Shown: in pieces, positions 5,124-5,206 of the stretch
Layout of the letters: each line of letters begins with the position of its first letter
How positions within the stretch are numbered: position 1 is the first letter of the stretch
Origin: Alphaproteobacteria bacterium
GTDB lineage: Bacteria; Pseudomonadota; Alphaproteobacteria; RS24
Assembly: GCA_029248825.1 (NCBI GenBank)
Contig: JAQWIP010000154.1
Location: 1 to 5,206, forward strand
Direction of reading: 5' to 3'
Length of the DNA: 5,206 nt
Notes under the pieces: model-generated
What the model was told of the DNA's origin: nothing
Seen by the model: the letters and a program-made list of their open reading frames with translations, nothing else
Databases searched by the model: none
Program-made: the position numbers and the translations under genes

Positions 5124-5206
5124 TGCGTGAGCTGGCGTCAAAACCCAAGCATGCCATGGGCTTTGCCGCCTAAAAAATCGAAACCTTAAATCCAAAACCA
5201 AGTCTT

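Larger units (their letters stand above)
5034..5206. other. Upstream region of ctrA, no gene seen
   Basis: These 173 bases have no coding signal that I can support on either strand. They hold the Shine-Dalgarno of ctrA (TAGGAG, 5045-5040 minus), a 6-base tandem repeat, a 10-bp inverted repeat and, on the minus strand, TTGACG (5141-5136), a possible -35 without a convincing -10. There is no GANTC (CcrM methylation) site and no full TTAA-N7-TTAA CtrA box, only a lone TTAA at 5186-5189. The rest of the promoter may lie past the window edge. Confidence 0.6.

Noticed and set aside
5141..5180. Palindromic bits around GCATGC and CCATGG, and an A run, as a terminator or a gene end
   Set aside because: The pairing is short and imperfect, the A run gives T's on the wrong side for a minus-strand terminator after the stem, and no upstream gene is visible.

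Overview
The window looks like chromosomal core DNA of an alphaproteobacterium. Three things support this: a CtrA-type cell-cycle response regulator with the characteristic C-terminal DNA-binding signature, an RpoH (sigma-32) of alphaproteobacterial type next to rluD, and a DUF1134/EipA envelope protein, a family known mainly from this class. Base composition is moderately GC-rich and similar across the genes. No mobile element, tRNA, rRNA or CRISPR array was seen.

Layout. At the left edge lies the N-terminal part of rpoH (minus strand, cut by the window edge), preceded by rluD (minus, 23S rRNA pseudouridine synthase). Diverging from rluD is a two-gene plus-strand unit: a small single-pass membrane protein, then a membrane-anchored or exported alpha/beta hydrolase. 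Converging on the hydrolase is a minus-strand cluster read in the order ctrA, cysQ, eipA. The last 173 bases are the upstream region of ctrA and hold a clear inverted repeat but no gene.

The junctions are very tight. The rluD and membrane-protein start codons share the palindrome CATG. The hydrolase and eipA stop codons share TTAA. cysQ and eipA are 8 bases apart. The genes do not form one pathway: they cover heat-shock transcription (rpoH), ribosome maturation (rluD), cell-cycle transcription (ctrA), 3'-phosphoadenosine nucleotide turnover (cysQ) and cell-envelope integrity (eipA).

The most notable details are at gene starts. The ctrA frame has GCG where the conserved first Met should be, behind a well-placed Shine-Dalgarno sequence. 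cysQ has a perfect 10-bp hairpin touching its ATG. rpoH has a sigma-32-like promoter placed so that the transcript would begin at or next to its ATG. I found no evidence for a novel multi-gene system; most of the window is conserved housekeeping and regulatory content.
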